From Avena insularis (Eukaryota > Streptophyta > Magnoliopsida > Poales > Poaceae): a DNA stretch of 64,000 bases. The translations under genes were made by a program, and so were the position numbers. The stretch covers positions 351,672,329-351,736,328 of the forward strand of contig CM042686.1 of the NCBI GenBank assembly GCA_023614405.1. Direction: 5' to 3'. Below are positions 59,204 to 64,000 of the stretch, one piece after another; the first letter of the stretch is position 1, and every line of letters starts with the position of its first letter. A model generated the notes under the pieces. The model ran no database searches, had not been told where the DNA came from, and saw only the letters and a program-made list of their open reading frames with translations.

Positions 59204-59216
59204 GCAAGTGGGAGAC
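59204..59216 (+). other. Polypurine tract of copia F
   Basis: GCAAGTGGGAGAC precedes the LTR. This wording is common in Angela/BARE-like copia elements. Confidence 0.75.
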
Positions 59217-60775
59217 TGAAAGGAATATGCCCAAGAGGCAATAATAAAGTGGTTATTATGGTATTCCAGTTTTATAACAGAAGTTTAGTTTTCATGCTAG
59301 AATTGTATTAATAAGGAAACGTTAATACATGTGTAAATTATAAACAACTAAGGTTCCTAGTAAAGCCTCTCTTTATACTAGCTTGTTGATTAACAGATGA
59401 TCAAAGGTTTCCTGATCATGAACATTGGATGTTGTTAATAACAAGGTCATATCATTAGAGAATGATATGATGAACAGTCACATGTAGTAGATGTAGCAAT
59501 ACAATCACATCATCAAGTTTAAATTGCTATTGCATTTTTAGTAACTCAATGTCCTTAGACCATGAGATCACGTCAATCACTTTCACCGAATGAGTACTTT
59601 GATTACATCAAACATCACACCGTAACATGGTGATTATAAAGGTGTTGTCACGTATTTGGAAAGTGTTAGTTGAGGCTCATGGATCAAGATTGGGATTTGT
59701 CCATCCAAATGATGGAGAGATATACTCAGTGCCCTCTTGGTGATATCACATTGACATAGCCCTACAAGCAAATGATTTGATCACTAGAATGTCATATCAC
59801 ACGAACGAGAAAAAGTGTACTTGTCGGGAACGAGATTAAAAAGGTATAGATGATACCGGGTGATCGAATCTCGGACAAGTAATATATCGTGAGACAAAAT
59901 GAATTTGATTGCAGCAAAAGAGGTTCAGACGATCATATGCTTTTCGTGGAACTAGTGGGAGTCATTATGGATCTCTAGGTCCCGCTAATGATTATTGATC
60001 GGAGAAAGTTTCGATCATGTCTATATAGTTCTCGAACCCGTAGGGAGACACACTTAAGTTTAACCGACGCGTTTGAGGGGATGGGGAACACAGGGGAAGT
60101 CAATGGACATCACAGAAAATTGTTCTGCTGCAGAAAATTGTCCTGTCGATTCTGTCAAAATAGTTTTGGGCATCAAAACAAAGAAATGTATCAAAATGTG
60201 AATGTGTTCATTAAATGAAGTACTCATTAAATGAAGAGTTCATTAATTTAAGTTGCATTAAAATGGAATTAAAGTGCTTTAATGGAAAGATCTTTAAGGG
60301 AATTAAAGTGCTTTAATGGATAGACCTTTAAGGGAATTAAAGTGCTTTAATGGAGACTGAATGAGAGGAGGGTAGGGGGCATCCCCATGGCACCTATAAA
60401 AGGAGGTGGCCACCTCCTCCTCCTCTCCACACACTCTCTCACAAGCTCTCTCATATGCCCCAAGGTTGGCATCTTCTACCCTTGTTGTCCATTGCCACTA
60501 GAAAAGGTGCTCAGCGAAGCCCTGCTCTAAACCTTCCCCTCCACCACCACTACCATGGTGTAGCGCTGTTGGAGTTCCCGGAGATCCGCTACTTCCACTG
60601 CCCAACTTGAGCAAGGGATCGGGAGTCGTCGGCACACTGAACGTGTGGTCGATTACGGAGGCGTTGCCCGTCTGTGGAGCTGATCGTTTGCACATCCTTG
60701 AGGACAGTCGTGTACCATCTACATCAACCACGTTTGTTTGTAGGAACATTATCCTGCTTACGGTCTATGAGGGTT
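59217..60775 (+). repeat. 3' LTR of copia F (right end uncertain)
   Basis: It starts TGAAAGGAATATGCCC, a decayed form of the Angela/BARE start as I recall it. A TATA box CTATAAAAG is at 60394-60402, followed by CT-rich DNA. Similarity to the remembered family end (a CTTACGGTCTATGAGG-like stretch) fades at about 60770. The 5' LTR is outside the window, so the right border cannot be set by comparison. Confidence 0.7.
60394..60402 (+). promoter_or_regulatory. TATA box in copia F LTR
   Basis: CTATAAAAG lies about 1.18 kb into the LTR, just before a CTCCTCCTCCTC transcribed leader. Confidence 0.65.
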
Positions 60776-61129
60776 TTTCTCCAGATGGTTTTTCGCCCCT
60801 CTCGAGGGCTCGTTTGATTGGGAACCGCTCTCATGTTCACATTTTTGTGGTCCAACTTGATTTGCAAAAGTATTCCTTTCTTCCCACATGCTCGTCACGT
60901 TATCATATATGCATCATGCGAGCGGGGGTGTGTCTATCACCGAACCACTCCCATCAACATCAAGGCCTAAAGTGTTGAGCTCTGAACCTGCGAATAGCTC
61001 TGGCCATAATTCACCTCACCCACAGTTCCTAGTGCTTGAGACCCTCGTATAATGCCTAGACAAAACTAGCGAGCACGTGTGACAAGGTCTGTTTGGAGCA
61101 CGTTTGTCGTTGTACATGAGCATTAAAAC
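60776..61129. other. Unassigned DNA between copia LTR and tandem array
   Basis: I see no gene or repeat that I can name in this 354-bp stretch. It may be the rest of the F LTR or the start of the host element H. Confidence 0.4.
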
Positions 61130-61734
61130 ATGCGAGACCAACGGTCTCCTCCCTAGGGGACCAACATGACAGGCATGGACCCTATGGTCATCTCCTCAAG
61201 AGGCTTACAGGGAGGCTCATGAGGGTATTCCCCTCCAACGGCCAAAATTTATGCTAGACCTACAGTCTCCTCCTCGAGGGGCCAACATGATAAGCATTTT
61301 CCCTACGGTCTTCTCCTCGAGAGGCTTACGAGGCTGCTCGTGAGGGTATCCCTGTCCAGCGGACAAAATTCATGCTAGACCTACGGTATCCTCCTCGAGG
61401 GGCCAATAGGATAAGCATTTGCCCTACGGTCTTCTCCTCGAGAGGCTTACGGGGCCGCTCATGAGGGTATCCCCCTCTAGTGGCCAAAACTCATGCTACA
61501 CCTATGGTCTCCTCCTTGAGGGGCCAATAGGAAAATTATTCTCCCTACGGTCTTCTCCTCAAGAGGCTTACGGAGCGGCTCGTGAGGGTATCCTCCTCTA
61601 GCAGCCAAAATTCATGCTAGACCTATGGTCTCCTCCTCGACGGGCCAATAGGATAAACATTCGCCCTACGGTCTTCTCCTCGAGAGGTTTACGGGGCATC
61701 TCATGAGGGTATCCCCCTCTAGCAACTAAGGCGC
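61130..61734. repeat. Tandem array, five units of 121 bp
   Basis: The word ATGC-AGACC (or ATGCTACACC) recurs at 61130, 61251, 61372, 61493 and 61614, exactly 121 bp apart. Each unit contains GGTCTCCTCC, GGGCCAA-A, a CGGTCTTCTCCTC-AGAGG block and TGAGGGTAT. Units differ by scattered substitutions. The spacing is computed directly from the positions. Confidence 0.93.
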
Positions 61735-61799
61735 TAACCTTACATGTTACGGTTGCGTACATCGCTAGGGTTCAAACACATACATCGTGGGGCAGTCTC

Positions 61800-63761
61800 T
61801 CATAGCCAAGCAATCAATATTAGACAAGTGAACCACAGTATTAAAAGGGCCCCCTCCAGAGGTTCTAGGGGAGCCTCGACGAGCCCAAGGTCGCTAGAAC
61901 GCTGGACCAGGAGGTCCTTATCACCAAAAGGAAGGCGTCCGGAGCACTCGAGACCTCCTCGGGTCAGCATCTCCGGGGTATCATCACCAAAGGGATCCTC
62001 GTCGTAGGATGACCCACTCCCGAAGGTATCATCCTCGCTCTCACCTCTTGGGTCTTCCGCAGCTCCAGAGGTAGCACCGGGAGTCGGGCCACCCTCACCC
62101 TCCTCGGTCCGGACAAACCATGGGACAAAAGCATCCACGCGCTCAGCCATGAGCTGCTCAAGGCAGACAACCTCGCCCACTAGGGTCCCTTGGGGTGCCT
62201 CACGGGCTTCAGGAGATTTCTCCACAGAAAGTCGGCATCATGCTGGTGAAGGTGGAAGAAAACCTAGTTCACGGCGACTCACAGCATGCTTGTGCACTTG
62301 CCCAGGTGAAAAGCTTGTAGAGCACGACCTTTCCCTCCAGCACTGCGGTGATCCGAGTGAAGAGCTCCAGGAAGGCTCCACTCTTATCGGTGTCGGCAAG
62401 GGGCCCAAGATAAAAATCAGTCACCCCGGACTCCTGAAGGGTAGCAGTGGTGCGCAGGGCAAGCTCCCGGTACATCTTGCACCGCTGCTTCTTGAGCACT
62501 CGACGTTCCAGCTCCTCTTGATCTTGGAGGCCCCAGCATTTCTGTAGCTCCTGCAAGACGTCCATATCCGCATTAGCTTGGCCCAGACGCTCTTCCACCT
62601 TGCGTTGGGAGGCCTCCATTTTAGCCTTCTTCTCCAAGAAGCACTGCTCCCCGCGTAACAGCCTTCTGCAGGTACTCCTCCTGAAGGGCCATGCGTATGT
62701 GCTTGACCTCCTTGAGGTTGGTCGCCTCAATCTCCATCTGATCCTCGGTGACCTTGGCATTACAGCGGCATATGCGGTCATCGATCTTGGCGCTTGGGTG
62801 CTCAACATCGAGCTCGCGCTCCTCGAGCTTCTCGTGAGTCGCGTCTAGCTGCACCTCCAAGGCATCCATACGCCCCCTCTCTAGGAGAGTCGCATCCTCG
62901 CGGAGCCAAACCACTTCTTCTCGCCATGCCACCTCCCACTCCCGGGCGGCGACCCTTTTGTGATCCTGCTCAGCCTCCTTTTTGGAAAAGGCGATTGCGC
63001 GATCGTGAATAGAGAGCTCGCGTGCCAGGCAGTCGAGGTCCCCGGAAGAAGGCCTATCTCCCCCGCAGGGTAGGCTCGGAGATAGAATCCTCATAGCCTT
63101 GTGATGCACCTCTTCAGGGACTCCCATGGCTCGCGGGCTCCGAGCACCTTGGCACTGCTCCCACAGCTCCAGAGCCATGTCGAGGACGACCCGCTCTTGA
63201 TGGAGGTGGCACTATGCCCCCCAAGTTGATGCTCCTATGCGGAAACGTCAACAAGGAATCAGTCGAGCCTAGCATGCACGGCTCCCACTATGGTATGAAG
63301 GCAGCCCGCTCTTACAAGGGAGGCATGGTCAGCCGTCTCTAGGGCCTGCGCTTTTGGCCCCGCGTTTCCTTGGGTGACGGGGCTCCACATGAGAGGGTCC
63401 TCCTTGTTGCCATAAGGGGGTGATGGGTAGGCCTCCTGGGCACCTACAATATCTAGAAATGGTAAAGCATATGCGTTGTCGCCGGTCACGGAGGTAGCCG
63501 GTAGGACCTCTGCTGAAGGCGCAACTCCGTCTCTCCTCTGACCAGGGTAGGCAAAGAAGCGGGTGGCACAGGACTCACTGCTCGCGCCCCGTCCCTCGCG
63601 GTGGGTGAGAGCGCAAGCTCGAGCTCAGGACCGGGGCTTCGCGAGCTCTGAAGGCCCCCACCATGACCAACGTGGGAGAAGGTCTCCCCCGGTGGTATTT
63701 GGTGAAAGACACCCCTCGGGGGAGCCCAGGGCGGCGGCGCCCTCCACAGATCCTCTGGCAC
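61800..63761 (-). pseudogene. Decayed coiled-coil gene, possible antisense gene of another Tat-type element (H)
   Basis: Minus-strand frames run in order: a Pro/Ser-rich part (63761-63486), a long charged helical part (63178-62621, with REWEVAWREEVVWLREDATL and EKLEERELDVEHPSAKIDD), a continuing helix in another frame (62660-62269, with KKAKMEASQRKVEERLGQAN) and an acidic Ser/Asp-rich end (62225-61800, with SGSSYDEDPFGDD). Two frameshifts join these. The Pro-rich to coiled-coil to acidic layout resembles the later exons of the antisense gene in copies A and B, but I cannot see direct sequence identity and the PF04195 part is not in view. It may instead be an unrelated transposon protein. Confidence 0.4.
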
Positions 63762-64000
63762 CTGTTGATGGCGAACCCAACGCCCTCACCCGCCTCTTCT
63801 TATTCTCGTGTTGCATTTAGGAGAAGCGGGTCCATCAAACAAAAGGTGGAGCGGGAAATAATCGAGGGAAGCCCTCGAGAGGGTAACCCACCGCTTTCTT
63901 GTACGACCAACATAGTACTAGTGGTCCCTTTTCAAGCCCGGAGGAATGAAGGTGGCTCCCCCGCCTGATGGGGAATGTAGAGCAGCGGATCCCCTCGTGG
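63762..64000. other. Unassigned right edge
   Basis: GC-rich DNA without a gene that I can support. It is probably a continuation of element H. Confidence 0.4.

Noticed and set aside
60495..60512. CACTAGAAAAGG-like word resembling a CACTA transposon end
   Set aside because: It lies inside the copia LTR downstream of the TATA box, with no matching inverted partner or 3-bp duplication found.
61130..61734. Regular repeats that could suggest a CRISPR array
   Set aside because: The whole 121-bp unit is repeated, with no short direct repeat plus unique spacers, and the context is a plant retroelement.
62243..62282. Possible GT-AG intron (minus strand gtgagt ... caccag) in the H gene
   Set aside because: It would be only about 40 bp, shorter than plant introns usually are, and the frames on either side do not confirm the join.

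Overview
This window looks like intergenic DNA from a large-genome grass, most likely the wheat/barley/oat group. I infer that from the retrotransposon lineages present (an Angela/BARE-like copia, Tat-type gypsy with a PF04195 antisense gene, Tekay/Del-type chromoviruses, an Athila-like gag-only element) and from the depth of nesting. I see no host protein gene, tRNA, rRNA, CRISPR or bacterial feature. Nearly every long reading frame belongs to a retroelement, and almost all are broken.

The layout is a stack of insertions. The outermost visible layer, H (about 60,776-64,000), holds a 5 x 121-bp tandem array and a decayed minus-strand coiled-coil gene. Beside it lies a plus-strand Ty1/copia element F (9,945-11,654 and 56,308 to about 60,775). 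F was hit by two minus-strand Tat-lineage Ty3/gypsy elements. Copy A (1-9,944, cut by the left window edge) sits in the F leader. Copy B (11,655-56,307) sits in F pol, flanked by CTACC/CTACT. Copy B was split by a plus-strand chromovirus D (13,298-44,987, flanked by ACTAG/AGTAG). The 5' LTR of D was split by a gag-only Athila-like element C (13,583-21,510, perfect CCCAC duplication). It is interrupted again by a second, younger chromovirus E (23,056-35,812), which carries an extra pol-tail-plus-LTR at its left end, as if it were the remnant of a head-to-tail dimer.

Each autonomous-type element shows the expected parts: LTR, primer-binding site, gag, protease, reverse transcriptase, RNase H, integrase, polypurine tract, LTR. 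Eye-counted LTR differences agree with the nesting order: about 5-6% for B, about 3% for D over its first 285 bp, about 1% for E.

The most unusual content is in the Tat copies. Each carries, on the strand opposite gag-pol, a multi-exon gene whose GT-AG introns lie at matching places in both copies. The first exon encodes the PF04195 'putative gypsy type transposon' domain and later exons encode coiled-coil segments. Because these introns are antisense to the element's genomic RNA, they would not be spliced out during retrotransposition. Both copies also share an integrase Glu-to-Lys change and a TAG early in gag, which suggests a common defective, trans-mobilised source.
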